Of a DNA stretch of 64,000 nucleotides, positions 18,551 through 28,019 are shown piece after piece; position 1 is the stretch's first letter; each line of letters begins with the position of its first letter. The notes beneath the pieces are model-generated. The model had not been told where the DNA came from. It searched no databases and saw only the letters and a program-made list of their open reading frames with translations. The stretch is taken from contig NZ_CP064954.1 in assembly GCF_011038655.2 (NCBI RefSeq), positions 1,550,001-1,614,000 of the forward strand, given 5' to 3'. The translations under genes and the position numbers were made by a program. Origin of the DNA: Corynebacterium lizhenjunii. Lineage in GTDB: Bacteria; Actinomycetota; Actinomycetes; Mycobacteriales; Mycobacteriaceae.

Positions 18551-19687
18551 ATGAACTTCGAGACACTACTTGCGGGCCAAGGCCCCGTCATCGACGCCCT
18601 AGCCGGATTCGCCGGCCACAGCGTCGAAGACCTCACGACAAGCGGGCTATGCCCACTTGTCGCACGCAAGTACGTCACGCTGTATAACACCTACTACGGG
18701 CAGACCTCGTTTACCGGCCTGCAATACAAAGCCTTAACCGCTGCCCGCACCCAAGGACATTCTGCTGAAGCCTTAGACTTCATCGAGACCAAAACCAAGC
18801 GAGTTGCCGACAAACTCGCCAAATGGAAACTACGCGTCAAACTCTGCAAAACGCCTGCAGCACAAATTGAAGCAGTAGCCCGGGAGCAGCTAAAGAAACT
18901 GCTCAAGCCGCGTGAGGTTAAAGAAGGCGTAAGCCTCACCCACCACGCTAATGGGCTAGCCACGCTCAAAGCCACAGGCAAGTCCGTGGACATTATGGAC
19001 GTCCACGCTGTGGTTGACCCTCAAGACCAAGTAGAAAGCTTCCTGGCAGCCTTCAGGGGCGGGGGCGCTGGCAAACAACGCTACATCCCAATCATCCCCA
19101 TCTACCTGGATCAGATCTGTGAGTTCGTCGACCGGATGCACAACCCCGGCCGCTATCCCACCGATGCCGATATCCGCGTCCGCGCCTCCAACGGCGCCAT
19201 CCTCACCGGCAAGGACCTCCTGGAACGGTTGTGCCTGGACTATGGGTTTATCGCAGCGCTATCGCGTGAGCATGGTCCTCTGGATTTGTACCGTTATTCG
19301 CGTAGCGCTAACTCTAAGCAACGCTTATTGCTACTCGCCGAAGGAGCAGAATGCTCCTGGGTAGGCTGTCACTTGCCGTTTGATAAGTGCCAGATCCACC
19401 ACATCCACCCCTGGAACCACGGTGGCCAGACCAACATGTCAAACCTCACCCCACTGTGTCCGCACCATAACGGTGCTAATGAGGACCACCCACCAGATGG
19501 CATCCCAATAACCCGGGGCCGGATGGTACGCATGGGTACCGGGGTTGGGTGGCAAGCACCCGGTGGCGCCCCACCAATACAAACCCGGCCCGCGCCCACA
19601 CCGCCATCAGCCACACCCACCAACTACCAACCCACCGACTCCCCACCGCAAGCCCACCGCCAGGCAACACCACCACCGGAAAGCTAG
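18551..19687 (+). CDS. DUF222/HNH endonuclease-domain protein
   Basis: A 378-residue protein with a helical N-terminal DUF222-like region and a C-terminal HNH nuclease domain. The metal site is visible: ECSWVGCHLPFDKCQIHHIHPW, then TPLCPHHNGANEDHPP. Zinc-binding cysteines and the His-His core are intact. A Pro/Thr-rich tail follows. The ATG at 18551 aligns best with the paralogue at 52947, although a GTG at 18533 is in frame. CCCTTGCG lies 30-40 bases upstream of both paralogues. These genes are multicopy in corynebacteria and often move. Their biological role is not established. Confidence 0.85.
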   Translation: MNFETLLAGQGPVIDALAGFAGHSVEDLTTSGLCPLVARKYVTLYNTYYGQTSFTGLQYKALTAARTQGHSAEALDFIETKTKRVADKLAKWKLRVKLCKTPAAQIEAVAREQLKKLLKPREVKEGVSLTHHANGLATLKATGKSVDIMDVHAVVDPQDQVESFLAAFRGGGAGKQRYIPIIPIYLDQICEFVDRMHNPGRYPTDADIRVRASNGAILTGKDLLERLCLDYGFIAALSREHGPLDLYRYSRSANSKQRLLLLAEGAECSWVGCHLPFDKCQIHHIHPWNHGGQTNMSNLTPLCPHHNGANEDHPPDGIPITRGRMVRMGTGVGWQAPGGAPPIQTRPAPTPPSATPTNYQPTDSPPQAHRQATPPPES

Positions 19688-19907
19688 CCGCCAACAGACC
19701 AGCTAACGGCCTCACGGCCAGCAGGCGGACCGGCCGGAAGGTATACGGCCTCTTGCCAGATAGCAGCCACCGGCGGGCGGTGGGAAGCTGGCGGCATCGG
19801 AAAGCACACAGCCCCAACCGCGCGACTTCAACAAAGAAGGCGCACGGAAGGGGCCAGAAGTGCGTGCGGTCAGGGGTGTGGACCTCTTTTCAAGAGTCTC
19901 GGAGTCT

Positions 19908-20260
19908 ATGTCTACCGTGCACGCGCGATGATCGCGGTGGCTCAGCCTCATTCTTCTTATCGTTGGCTTCAGCGTCATGGCCATCGGAGCTCTGGTACAG
20001 CCCGAGCCAGTAACATCGACTCTGCCCGCCGGAATGGATCCCACGCGGGTAGAAGATTAGCGCGGCCAGCGACCTAGAAAAGGGACAGACGGACACACAC
20101 GCAGCGGTAGTGCTGGCACCTATCATCATGGCGGCTGGTGTGTGTTTGTCCACAGCACCGGCGGGGTGATTACCTCCGCAGGTGTGCGCCTGGCCGCCGT
20201 CTTTACAGCCCTAGCGGTCCGCCTGGGCTGGTACCTTCTGGTGGCCCCACGAGGCGCACA
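19908..20260 (+). pseudogene. Relic of an MMPL/RND-family transporter
   Basis: In the 580-base gap between the HNH gene and proS, one frame reads MSTVHAR, a stop, then SLILLIVGFSVMAIGALV and TLPAGMDPTRVED, which matches the first membrane helix and following loop of MMPL transporters. About 90 bases later another frame reads TGGVITSAGVRLAAVFTALA, the typical C-terminal MMPL helix motif. Hundreds of internal codons are missing and stops interrupt both parts. The call rests on recognised family motifs and is inferred to be a heavily deleted pseudogene. Confidence 0.6.
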
Positions 20261-20267
20261 CTGTCAC

Positions 20268-22037
20268 CTAACCGCGTACCAGCTCCACCAGCTTGTCCAC
20301 GATCTCCGCAGCGGGAACCTCCAGAGTCTCCCCGCCACGGATCCGCAGTTCAATAATGCCGTCTGCAAAAGAGCGCCCCAGCACCGCAATAAACGGCATA
20401 CCCAGTAGCTCTGCGTCCTTGAACTTCACACCCGGGGAGACCTTCGGACGATCATCGAAAAGCACCTCGATACCCGCCGCATCCAAGTCGGCCACCAGCT
20501 TATCGCCGGCCTCCAACGCAGCAGCGTCCTTGTTCGCCACCGCAACGTGCACCTGATACGGCGCGACCTCTACCGGCCAGTTCAAGCCCTTATCGTCAGC
20601 ACGCTGTTCAGCCAGCACAGCCATCATGCGCGAAATGCCAATGCCATACGAGCCCATGGTTGGCACCGCACGCTTGCCGTTTTCATCAAGAATCTGCACA
20701 TCAAAGGCTTCGGTGTACTTCCGTCCCAGCTGGAAAATGTGTCCCAGCTCTATACCGCGCTCCAGCGTCAGCGTGCCCTGGCCCTCCGGTGCCGGGTCAC
20801 CCTCCTTGATTTCTGCGGCCTCGATGAACTCGTCCACCTCAAAGTCACGCCCAGCCACGCACTGGGCAATGTGCACGTTCGCGGCATCGCCGCCCGTGAT
20901 CCAGGCAGAGCCCTTGACCACCCGCGGGTCGGCATACACCTTGACCCCATGGGCATTAAGCGCCCGCGGCCCCACATAGCCCTTGACCAAAAATGTATTC
21001 TGCGCAAAGTCCGCCTCAGACGCCAGCTCGAACTCCAGCGGCTCCAAAGAGGCTTCCAGGCGCTTTTCATCCAACGCCCGGTCGCCCGGAATCAACACAC
21101 CTGCCAGCTCCCACTCCTTGGCCTCGCCCGGACCAACCGGCGCCGCGGTCTTTACCATCATGCACTTCAAAGTGTCCGCACCGGTGACCTCACGTCCGTC
21201 AACGCGCAGACCTTCGGCCCGCGCCCACTCCACCAGCGTGTCAATGGTTTCCGCGTTCGGGGTCGTGTACTCCTGCAGCGCAGGCTGGCCCTCCAGCGGC
21301 ACCTCCGGCGGCACCGGAGTCACTACTGCCTCCACGTTTGCTGCATATTCGCCCTCGGTGGCGCGCACGAACGTGTCCTCACCTGCAGGGGAGACCGCCA
21401 GGAATTCTTCCGAGGCAGAACCACCCATGGCCCCAGAGGTGGCCTTGCAGATGGCGTAGTCAATCTTGAGCCGGTCAAAAATATTCTGGTACGCCCGGCG
21501 GTGCTTCGCATAAGACTCATCCAGCCCGGCGTCTGTCATGTCGAAGGAATACGAGTCCTTCATCACGAACTCCCGGCCGCGCAAGATACCCGCCCGCGGG
21601 CGCTCCTCGTCACGGTACTTCGTCTGAATTTGGTACAGGGTTACCGGGAAGTCCTTATACGACGAATAGAGGTCCTTGACCGCCCCGGTAAACATCTCTT
21701 CGTGGGTAGGCCCCAGCAGCATGTCCGCGCCCTTGCGGTCCTGCAGGCGGAAGAGGTTATCGCCGTATTCGGTCCAGCGCTGCGTCTGCTCGTAAGGCTC
21801 GCGCGGCAGCAGGGCCGGAAACAGCATTTCCTGCCCGCCAATGGCGTTCATTTCCTCACGCACTACGTCTTCAATCTTGCGCAGGGTGCGCAGTCCCAAT
21901 GGCAGCCAGGTGTAGACACCTGGGGCGGCACGGCGGACATATCCCGCGCGTACCAAAAGCTTATGGCTGGTGACTTCGGCGTCAGCCGGGTCTTCGCGCA
22001 GAGTACGCAGGAATAGTTGAGATAGGCGTGTAATCAT
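20268..22037 (-). CDS. proS: Prolyl-tRNA synthetase
   Basis: This 589-residue class II synthetase charges tRNA-Pro. Motif 2 ([21 protein letters not shown]) and motif 3 ([17 protein letters not shown]) are intact. The bacterial editing insertion lies between them (about residues 230-390), and the C-terminal anticodon-binding domain ([11 protein letters not shown]...[17 protein letters not shown]) is complete. Length is normal for bacterial ProS. The ATG at 22037 faces divergent yaaA across 32 bases. Confidence 0.97.
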   Translation of the reverse strand: MITRLSQLFLRTLREDPADAEVTSHKLLVRAGYVRRAAPGVYTWLPLGLRTLRKIEDVVREEMNAIGGQEMLFPALLPREPYEQTQRWTEYGDNLFRLQDRKGADMLLGPTHEEMFTGAVKDLYSSYKDFPVTLYQIQTKYRDEERPRAGILRGREFVMKDSYSFDMTDAGLDESYAKHRRAYQNIFDRLKIDYAICKATSGAMGGSASEEFLAVSPAGEDTFVRATEGEYAANVEAVVTPVPPEVPLEGQPALQEYTTPNAETIDTLVEWARAEGLRVDGREVTGADTLKCMMVKTAAPVGPGEAKEWELAGVLIPGDRALDEKRLEASLEPLEFELASEADFAQNTFLVKGYVGPRALNAHGVKVYADPRVVKGSAWITGGDAANVHIAQCVAGRDFEVDEFIEAAEIKEGDPAPEGQGTLTLERGIELGHIFQLGRKYTEAFDVQILDENGKRAVPTMGSYGIGISRMMAVLAEQRADDKGLNWPVEVAPYQVHVAVANKDAAALEAGDKLVADLDAAGIEVLFDDRPKVSPGVKFKDAELLGMPFIAVLGRSFADGIIELRIRGGETLEVPAAEIVDKLVELVRG

Positions 22038-22069
22038 GGTTTCTCAATATACCCGGCTACCCTAGGCAT

Positions 22070-22798
22070 ATGCTCATCATCCTCCCTCCTTCTGAGACTA
22101 AAGCCCATGGCGGCACCCAGGGACCCCTTGACCTAGGCAGTCTGATGTTTCCGGAGCTCAACCCCACGCGGGAGGGCATCGGCAAGCTCTTGGCGGCACT
22201 GGACCCGGAGGAGGCTTTGGGGGTGCTGAAGCTGTCGCAGAAGCATCGCGCGGAGGTGGAGGCAAATACGCTCCTGTTTAGCTCCCCCACTCTGCCTGCG
22301 GTGGAGCGCTACACGGGTGTGCTTTACGATGCCCTCGCCGCCCCCACCCTGCCAGATTCCGCCCGCGAACGCCTGGCCATTAGCTCCGCACTCTTTGGCG
22401 TGGTGAGTGCAACGGACTTGATCCCTCACTATCGGCTGTCCGGGACTTCCAGGCTGGCGGGTGCGACGATGAAGTCGCACTGGGGCACTGCTTTGCGTAA
22501 CGTGCTAACCCAGCTGCGCGAGTCCGGTGAGCTGATCATCGACATGCGCTCCGGCGCATACCAAAACCTGGGCAAAGTGGGCGGCCCGGGCGCAATTACT
22601 GTGCGCGTGGAATGCGTGCTCCCGGATGGCAGCCGCAAGGTGGTCTCGCATTTTAATAAGAGCTACAAGGGGCAGCTGGCCCGCGTGCTGGCCCTGACGC
22701 CGCAGCCGGCGGCTAGCATTGCAGACGTTGCTACCTGCGCCGAGGCTGCCCAGATGCGTGTGGAGGTGCGCGGCCAGGAGCTGGTGCTGGTGGTCTAG
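22070..22798 (+). CDS. yaaA: YaaA-family peroxide stress protein
   Basis: A 242-residue DUF328/YaaA protein. It has the family opening MLIILPPSETKA and the later blocks NTLLFSSPTLPAVERYTGVL and HFNKSYKGQLAR. In E. coli YaaA limits free iron and oxidative DNA damage during peroxide stress, and corynebacterial members are less studied. Its stop codon overlaps the convergent GalT-like gene by four bases. Confidence 0.88.
   Translation: MLIILPPSETKAHGGTQGPLDLGSLMFPELNPTREGIGKLLAALDPEEALGVLKLSQKHRAEVEANTLLFSSPTLPAVERYTGVLYDALAAPTLPDSARERLAISSALFGVVSATDLIPHYRLSGTSRLAGATMKSHWGTALRNVLTQLRESGELIIDMRSGAYQNLGKVGGPGAITVRVECVLPDGSRKVVSHFNKSYKGQLARVLALTPQPAASIADVATCAEAAQMRVEVRGQELVLVV
22172..22188. repeat. 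Dispersed 17-base word, one mismatch
   Basis: GAGGGCATCGGCAAGCT in yaaA is read in the opposite sense to most coding copies, giving Gly-Ile-Gly-Lys-Leu. Confidence 0.5.
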
Positions 22799-24132
22799 AG
22801 CTTGCCGATGCCCCCGTTTCCCTCCGCCTCCAGCCGTACCCCAGGTGCCAGGCGGCCGGCCTCACGCAGTCGGTGCAGGTTAGCAAGTACTTTCTCCCGC
22901 AGTGCCCACGGGGAGATGGTATTGACATAGATTTTGGTACCACCCTCAAACCCTGCCAGTGTGGATACGCGCAGTTTGAGCAGCACGCGCCAGGGCTGCG
23001 GCAGCGCCACACCCGGGGGTTGGTGGTGCCATTCCTCATTGCTAGCTACCGCAGGCCCCACTGCAGCGTGAGCGGCGTGGAGCAGGTCTGAGACCGCCCG
23101 CTGCTGTTGCGGGGTCTGCTCCCACGGCGTTCCGGGCACGGTGGAATAGACCTCTAGCGTTGGATAGCGGTGACCAAAACCGGCAAAGAGCACCGCAGAG
23201 TCACTCGCTGCGATAATCAGTCCTTGCGCAGCGGCGTAGTCCAGCGCCCAATCCTGGTACATCGTCGGATGCTGCTCCAGGAGCGCGAGTTCTTGTTGCG
23301 CGGCATGGGAGAGCTCATCTATGGCCACCAGCTGCTTATGCAGATGGTCAAAAGAGGCCCCGGCGGGTGCAAGCCAGTTCTGAAACGCCACCACGTACGC
23401 CGCTTGGGGGTGAGTCGCGTAAAGCTCGGCCATGGACTCGGCTGTAAAGCGGACAAATAGCGCATGCTCCTGCGGGTTCAACGTGCCCGCCGCGGCTAAT
23501 TCCGCCTTTGCCCGGGCGTCTTCTCCGCCGGTTTCTTTGCCGCCTACGTGTGCACCTCCAAGCCGGGAGAGATCCCAGTGATGCGGGCCAATGATGATGT
23601 CGTGACCCCCGCCGAAGAAAGCACGGGCTTGCTGGCGCAACTCAGGCTCACTCAGTTCCCCTTCCAGGCCGGCAGCGTGCCGTTTTGCCTGCAACACCGC
23701 CAGCACGTGCTCGCGCCCGGTTGGGTCGGCCAGGTAGGCGTCCATCCGCGCCGCAGCCGCCGGGTCCAGCTCATAGCCATGATTGGCCTGCCAATACTCA
23801 AAAGAGACAATCTCAAACAGGTTGGGCACCCGGCGAAATAGCGCCGGGGCGGTCACTGTTTCCGCGGCACTTAGCCCCTGCACAATCTCCCCCGAGGCCA
23901 GCATGCGGGATTTCTCCGGCGGTGTTTCCACCCTGCGCCCAGCGCAAAAGGCGCAGTGTTGCCCCAGCGGCGCGGTGGCAAAGGACTCCCGCGGCGGGGC
24001 ATCGGAATGCAGGGGCCGGTTAGCCCGCCCTGGCACCGTCCACACCTGTGTGCCGGAGAAGGGATTAACCTGCTTCAAGGTGCCATCGGCCATGCGACGA
24101 ATGGGGTCTACGGGAGGAAAGCTAACAGCCAT
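22795..24132 (-). CDS. GalT-like HIT-superfamily protein (DUF4921)
   Basis: A 445-residue protein related to galactose-1-phosphate uridylyltransferase. An N-terminal CAFCAGR supplies a zinc-type cysteine pair, FGGGHDIIIGPHHW resembles GalT substrate-binding sequence, and FQNWLAPAGASFDHLHKQLV holds the HIT-like histidine triad. It is longer than classical GalT and fits the actinobacterial DUF4921 group, whose substrate is unknown to me. The last residues, GNGGIGKL, are encoded by a perfect copy of the dispersed 17-base word. Convergent with yaaA. Confidence 0.8.
   Translation of the reverse strand: MAVSFPPVDPIRRMADGTLKQVNPFSGTQVWTVPGRANRPLHSDAPPRESFATAPLGQHCAFCAGRRVETPPEKSRMLASGEIVQGLSAAETVTAPALFRRVPNLFEIVSFEYWQANHGYELDPAAAARMDAYLADPTGREHVLAVLQAKRHAAGLEGELSEPELRQQARAFFGGGHDIIIGPHHWDLSRLGGAHVGGKETGGEDARAKAELAAAGTLNPQEHALFVRFTAESMAELYATHPQAAYVVAFQNWLAPAGASFDHLHKQLVAIDELSHAAQQELALLEQHPTMYQDWALDYAAAQGLIIAASDSAVLFAGFGHRYPTLEVYSTVPGTPWEQTPQQQRAVSDLLHAAHAAVGPAVASNEEWHHQPPGVALPQPWRVLLKLRVSTLAGFEGGTKIYVNTISPWALREKVLANLHRLREAGRLAPGVRLEAEGNGGIGKL
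22799..22815. repeat. Dispersed 17-base word, perfect copy
   Basis: An exact AGCTTGCCGATGCCCCC begins right after the yaaA stop and forms the final codons of the convergent GalT-like gene. Confidence 0.65.
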
Positions 24133-24175
24133 ACCTGTAGCTTATTCCCCGGCCCAGCGCCTATGATTAACGCCC

Positions 24176-25000
24176 ATGCAACACCCCTACATGGAAGTCG
24201 ATGTGTTCTCCCAAGGCGCCTTCAGTGGCAATCCGGTGGCAGTTATTGCCGATGCCGACGCCCTGTCTACCGCCCAGATGCAGCGCATCGCCGCCTGGAT
24301 CAATTTCTCCGAAACCACGTTCCTGTGCGCACCCACCACCCCTGGTGCGGATTATCGTGTGCGGATCTTTACCCCGGTTGAGGAATTCCCCTTTGCCGGG
24401 CATCCGACGCTCGGCGCAGCAGCGGCTTATGCCCATCTCAGCGGAACTACAGGCGACCTGGTGCAGGAGTGCGGCATCGGCAAGGTAGTGGTACGCCGCC
24501 AGGGTGAGCGTTTTGCCTTTGCCACCCCGCCCCTGCAGCGCGAGGGGGAGCTCAGCCCACAGGAGTTAGCACAGGCTTGCGAGTTTGTGGGCATTGCTCC
24601 GCAGGAGGTCACTGCGCATGGCTGGGTGGACAACGGCCCTGGTTGGTGTTTGCTTCAGCTTGCCGATGCCCCCTCCGTGCGCGCCCTGTGCCCCTCCTTC
24701 ACCGGGGACCTCAAGGTCGGCGTGGTGGGAATGACCGGCGCCGCCGACCCCACGGCGCCGCTGTATGAGGTGCGGGCATTTACCCCCACCTTCGAGGACC
24801 CGGTCACCGGCTCCTTTAATGGCGGCGCCGCCCAGTTTTTGCGCGCCCGCCAGCTGGTTCCGGCGAGCTACACGGTGGCCCAGGGTGGGAGCGTAGGCCG
24901 CAATGGCCGCGTCTACATCGACGATGACGGCACCGACATTTGGGTCGGCGGCACCGCCACGGTGCGTGTACGCGGCACGCTAGATTCCGGGCAGGTCTAG
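24176..25000 (+). CDS. PhzF-family isomerase/epimerase
   Basis: A 274-residue PhzF fold protein. It shows the family hallmarks FSGNPVAVI, NFSETTFLC (catalytic Glu), EEFPFAGHPTLGAA and the second-half DPVTGSFNGGAAQF. PhzF itself isomerises a phenazine precursor, but most members, including this stand-alone copy, have no known substrate. It is divergent from the GalT-like gene and convergent with mqo. A perfect 17-base word lies in the middle of the gene. Confidence 0.88.
   Translation: MQHPYMEVDVFSQGAFSGNPVAVIADADALSTAQMQRIAAWINFSETTFLCAPTTPGADYRVRIFTPVEEFPFAGHPTLGAAAAYAHLSGTTGDLVQECGIGKVVVRRQGERFAFATPPLQREGELSPQELAQACEFVGIAPQEVTAHGWVDNGPGWCLLQLADAPSVRALCPSFTGDLKVGVVGMTGAADPTAPLYEVRAFTPTFEDPVTGSFNGGAAQFLRARQLVPASYTVAQGGSVGRNGRVYIDDDGTDIWVGGTATVRVRGTLDSGQV
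24657..24673. repeat. Dispersed 17-base word, perfect copy
   Basis: An exact AGCTTGCCGATGCCCCC in the PhzF gene encodes Leu-Ala-Asp-Ala-Pro-Ser, the same peptide seen in the M23 and cupin genes. Confidence 0.65.
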
Positions 25001-25043
25001 GAGCCGAGCACTCCCGGCCTGCCTTCGCCCGCGCTGCCGCGTA

Positions 25044-26546
25044 CTAGGACTCGTCGAGCTGCAGAGTCTTCTGGGTGAACTCCCACATCTCTTCGTAGAG
25101 CTTCTTGTTCTTGGCCAGCTTCTCGCCGTAGGACGGAATCATTTCCTGGATCTTATCGGCCCAGTGGATCATGTGCTCACCGAAGCAACGCTCCAGCAGC
25201 TCCACCATCACTGCCGGGGTAATCGACGCACCCGGGGAAGCACCCAGCAGGCCAGCGATGGAACCTTCCGGGCTGTTGACCAGCGTGGTGCCAAATTCCA
25301 ACGTGCCGAAGTGCGGGGCCCCTGCAGGCTTGATCACCTGCACGCGCTGGCCGGCGATCACGGTTTCCCAGTCGTTAGGATCTGCAGAAGGCACGTACTC
25401 CTTGAGCGCTTCGACGCGCTTTTCAAAGCTCTTAGCCACCTCGGAGACCAGGTACTTGGTCAGGCCGAACTCCTGCACGGCCACACCCAAGTAGGACGGG
25501 ATGTTATCCGGACGGATGGACTTGAACAGGTCCAGGTAGGAACCCTTCTTGAGGAACTTCGGCGACCAGCCACCATAGGGACCAAACAACAGGCCTTTCT
25601 CCCCGTCGATGACGCGGGTGTCCAGGTGGGGCACCGACATCGGTGGAGCGCCCACGGCTGCCTTGCCGTAGACCTTGGCGGAGTGCTGCTCCACCAGCTC
25701 CGGGTTCTTGGCGCGCAGCCACAGGCCAGACACCGGGAAACCGGCAAAGCCAGAGACCTCACGCACACCCGCCTTGCGCAGCAGGTCCAGGGCGTAGCCG
25801 CCCGCGCCGACGAAGACGAACTTCGCGCGCACCACGGAGTAGTCCCCGGTGTGGACGTTCTTGGCGTACACCTTCCAGTTGGAACCGTCGCGCTTGATGT
25901 CTACTACCTCATTGCCATAACGGATTTCCGTGCCGGCGGCCTTCGCGGCGGTCAAGAACTGCTTGGTCAGGGCGCCAAAGTTGACGTCGGTGCCCGCCTC
26001 GGTCCAAGAAATTGCCACCTTCTGGGAGCTGAAGTCACGGCCCTTGGCCATGAGCGGTAGCATGTCAGCGAATTCGGCCTCGTCTGCGGTGAACTTCATG
26101 TTGGGGAACATGTGGTTGCCGGAGAGCAGATCATAGCGGCGCTTGAGGTAGTCCACCTGGATTTCGCCCTGCGCGAAGGACACGTGCGGGACCGGGTTGA
26201 TGAAGGCCTTGGGGTCGGTCAGGATGCCATTGTTGAGCTGGTGTGCCCAGAACTGGCGGGAGACCTGGAACTTTTCATTGACGCCCAGCGCCTTGGAGAC
26301 GTCGATCTTGCCGTTCTTTTCCGGGGTGTAGTTGAGCTCGCAGAGTGCGGAGTGGCCGGTGCCAGCGTTGTTCCACGGGGAGGAGGACTCCAGAGCGGGG
26401 CCGTCCAGGCGCTCGAACACCATTTGCGTCCAGCTGGGCTCCAGCTCCCGCAGCATGGCGCCCAGGGTGGCGCTCATGATTCCGGCGCCGATGAGCGCTA
26501 CATCTACTTCTTCAGTGACCTGTGCGGTCTTCTTTGCGGAGGACAC
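25044..26546 (-). CDS. mqo: Malate:quinone oxidoreductase
   Basis: This 500-residue peripheral membrane flavoprotein oxidises malate to oxaloacetate and feeds electrons to menaquinone. It is the main TCA malate-oxidising enzyme of corynebacteria. The FAD-binding ALIGAGIMSATLGAMLRELEP is at residues 16-36. FVFVGAGGYALDLLRKAGV and LLGASPGASITPAVMVELLE are conserved later. Length is normal. The start is GTG at 26546, with AGAGG nine bases upstream. The 336-base region between mqo and the divergent hydrolase holds the promoters; no clear operator was identified. Confidence 0.96.
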   Translation of the reverse strand: MSSAKKTAQVTEEVDVALIGAGIMSATLGAMLRELEPSWTQMVFERLDGPALESSSPWNNAGTGHSALCELNYTPEKNGKIDVSKALGVNEKFQVSRQFWAHQLNNGILTDPKAFINPVPHVSFAQGEIQVDYLKRRYDLLSGNHMFPNMKFTADEAEFADMLPLMAKGRDFSSQKVAISWTEAGTDVNFGALTKQFLTAAKAAGTEIRYGNEVVDIKRDGSNWKVYAKNVHTGDYSVVRAKFVFVGAGGYALDLLRKAGVREVSGFAGFPVSGLWLRAKNPELVEQHSAKVYGKAAVGAPPMSVPHLDTRVIDGEKGLLFGPYGGWSPKFLKKGSYLDLFKSIRPDNIPSYLGVAVQEFGLTKYLVSEVAKSFEKRVEALKEYVPSADPNDWETVIAGQRVQVIKPAGAPHFGTLEFGTTLVNSPEGSIAGLLGASPGASITPAVMVELLERCFGEHMIHWADKIQEMIPSYGEKLAKNKKLYEEMWEFTQKTLQLDES

Positions 26547-26882
26547 GTTCTATTACCTCTTTTGGTTTTAGCAGTCTTGAGCACTTCGGATTATTCATCG
26601 CGGCGCTGCAAGAGATCCCCTGCCCAGGCGGCACCTCGTGCGGGTGTAACCCGCGCTTCACACTGCGGCGAGTGGCCAGCGGCCCTCCGTCGGGATGTGA
26701 CACCACCCAAGGTTGAAAAATCCCTTGCGCGCTCGCATTAAGCAAACACTCTACGCCCCTGCGCGCCCATATGGATCATAGGCTCCCCTCATGTTCGGGT
26801 ATCTTCCAGCGTGCCCGCGCCCGTTTTGACCACGGTGGCGCCTTGCCGCCGTTACCACACCCGGGCACCTAATGTAGAGCGC

Positions 26883-27911
26883 ATGACTGATTCAATGCAG
26901 ACTGATTCATTGCAGTGGGAGCCCGACATCCTGGGCGCTGATTTCTACCGTGCCACCCTCGACTTGGGCCCGGACCCGGATGGTGAGGGCACCGCAGTAG
27001 CCACTGTGGTCACCTACCGTCCCGGCACCGATCCCTTAGGCCTGGAGCAGGCTGTGCTTGCCGATTCCCCCTCCCGCCCCGCCCTCCTGTGGGTCCACGG
27101 CATGTCCGACTACTTCTTTTCCGCCCACGTGGCCCGGCACTACTTCGATGCTGGCTACGCGTTTTATGCCCTGGACTTGCGCAAGTGCGGCCGCTCCCGC
27201 CGACCAGGGCAAACCTGGCACTACGCCACGGACCTGTCAGTGTATTACCGGGAGCTTGGCCAGACGGTGGAGATTCTCACTCGGCTAGGCCACCCGGGAG
27301 TGGTGCCGATGGGGCACTCTACAGGCGGGCTAATTTGTTCCTTGTGGCTCGACTCCCAGAGGCCTGCGGGCGTGCAAGGGCTGATTCTCAATGGCCCGTG
27401 GCTAGACATGATGAATGTACCCAAGCCACTACTCAAGGCTGGCGCCCCCGTGATTGATGCGGTGGGCAAGCGCTGGCCCAAGATTGCCTTTCCTGGCGGC
27501 AACCTCACCGCCTTTGGCGAATCGATGCACGCCAGCCACCACGGGGAGTGGAACTTTGACTTAGAGTTCAAGCCCTTGGGTGGCCACCGCAAGTACCTCG
27601 GCTGGCTGCGCGCGGTCTTGGCCAGCTTTAAAAAACTCCACTCGGGTGTGGATGTGGGCGTGCCCTATCTGACGGTTTGTTCCACGCGCTCGATTCTGGG
27701 TGAGCCCTATTCAGAGGAGATTAACTACGTTGATTGCGTAGTAGACGTCCGACAAACCATGACGTGGGCTCCCACCTTGGGGCGCGACTGTACGTTACGG
27801 CCGGTGCATGGAGCCCGGCATGAGGCCTTTGCCTCGAAGGCCTCCGTGCGCCAAGAAGTATTCGGTATCGTCGATAGCTGGCTGGACACCCACGTCCCCG
27901 CCACTGTCTAA
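26883..27911 (+). CDS. Alpha/beta hydrolase (lysophospholipase-like)
   Basis: A 342-residue serine hydrolase of the monoglyceride lipase/lysophospholipase group. LLWVHGMSDYFFSAHVARHY forms the oxyanion region, MGHSTGGLICSLW is the nucleophile elbow, and GARHEAFASK carries the catalytic His. The ATG at 26883 is chosen because a -10-like TAATGT ends only seven bases upstream, which would give a leaderless mRNA. The frame is open further upstream without sense. Encoded between mqo and mtr, its usual place in corynebacteria. Its stop codon lies inside a 12-bp minisatellite. Confidence 0.85.
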   Translation: MTDSMQTDSLQWEPDILGADFYRATLDLGPDPDGEGTAVATVVTYRPGTDPLGLEQAVLADSPSRPALLWVHGMSDYFFSAHVARHYFDAGYAFYALDLRKCGRSRRPGQTWHYATDLSVYYRELGQTVEILTRLGHPGVVPMGHSTGGLICSLWLDSQRPAGVQGLILNGPWLDMMNVPKPLLKAGAPVIDAVGKRWPKIAFPGGNLTAFGESMHASHHGEWNFDLEFKPLGGHRKYLGWLRAVLASFKKLHSGVDVGVPYLTVCSTRSILGEPYSEEINYVDCVVDVRQTMTWAPTLGRDCTLRPVHGARHEAFASKASVRQEVFGIVDSWLDTHVPATV

Positions 27912-27984
27912 TCCACTGTCTAAACCACTAGCTGAACCATCGCCCAAACCACTGCCCAAACCACTGCCCAAACCACTGTCCACC
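27901..27984. repeat. 12-bp minisatellite, seven units, covering a stop codon
   Basis: Seven consecutive 12-base units resembling CCACTGCCCAAA run from 27901 to 27984. Units 5 and 6 are identical. The first unit contains the TAA stop of the hydrolase. Read in that frame the array would encode repeated Pro-Leu-Pro-Lys. Confidence 0.85.
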
Positions 27985-28019
27985 CCGAAGTATTTTCACA
28001 CAGTCAAAAGGAATCCTTG

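Noticed and set aside
20547..22016. Long open frame opposite proS
   Set aside because: The composition is Arg/His/Leu-rich with no recognisable family, and the opposite strand encodes a clear prolyl-tRNA synthetase.
26550..26880. Riboswitch upstream of mqo or the hydrolase
   Set aside because: No conserved riboswitch core or paired structure was recognised in this stretch.
27901..27984. CRISPR array
   Set aside because: The units are only 12 bases and directly adjacent, with no spacers and no cas genes nearby.
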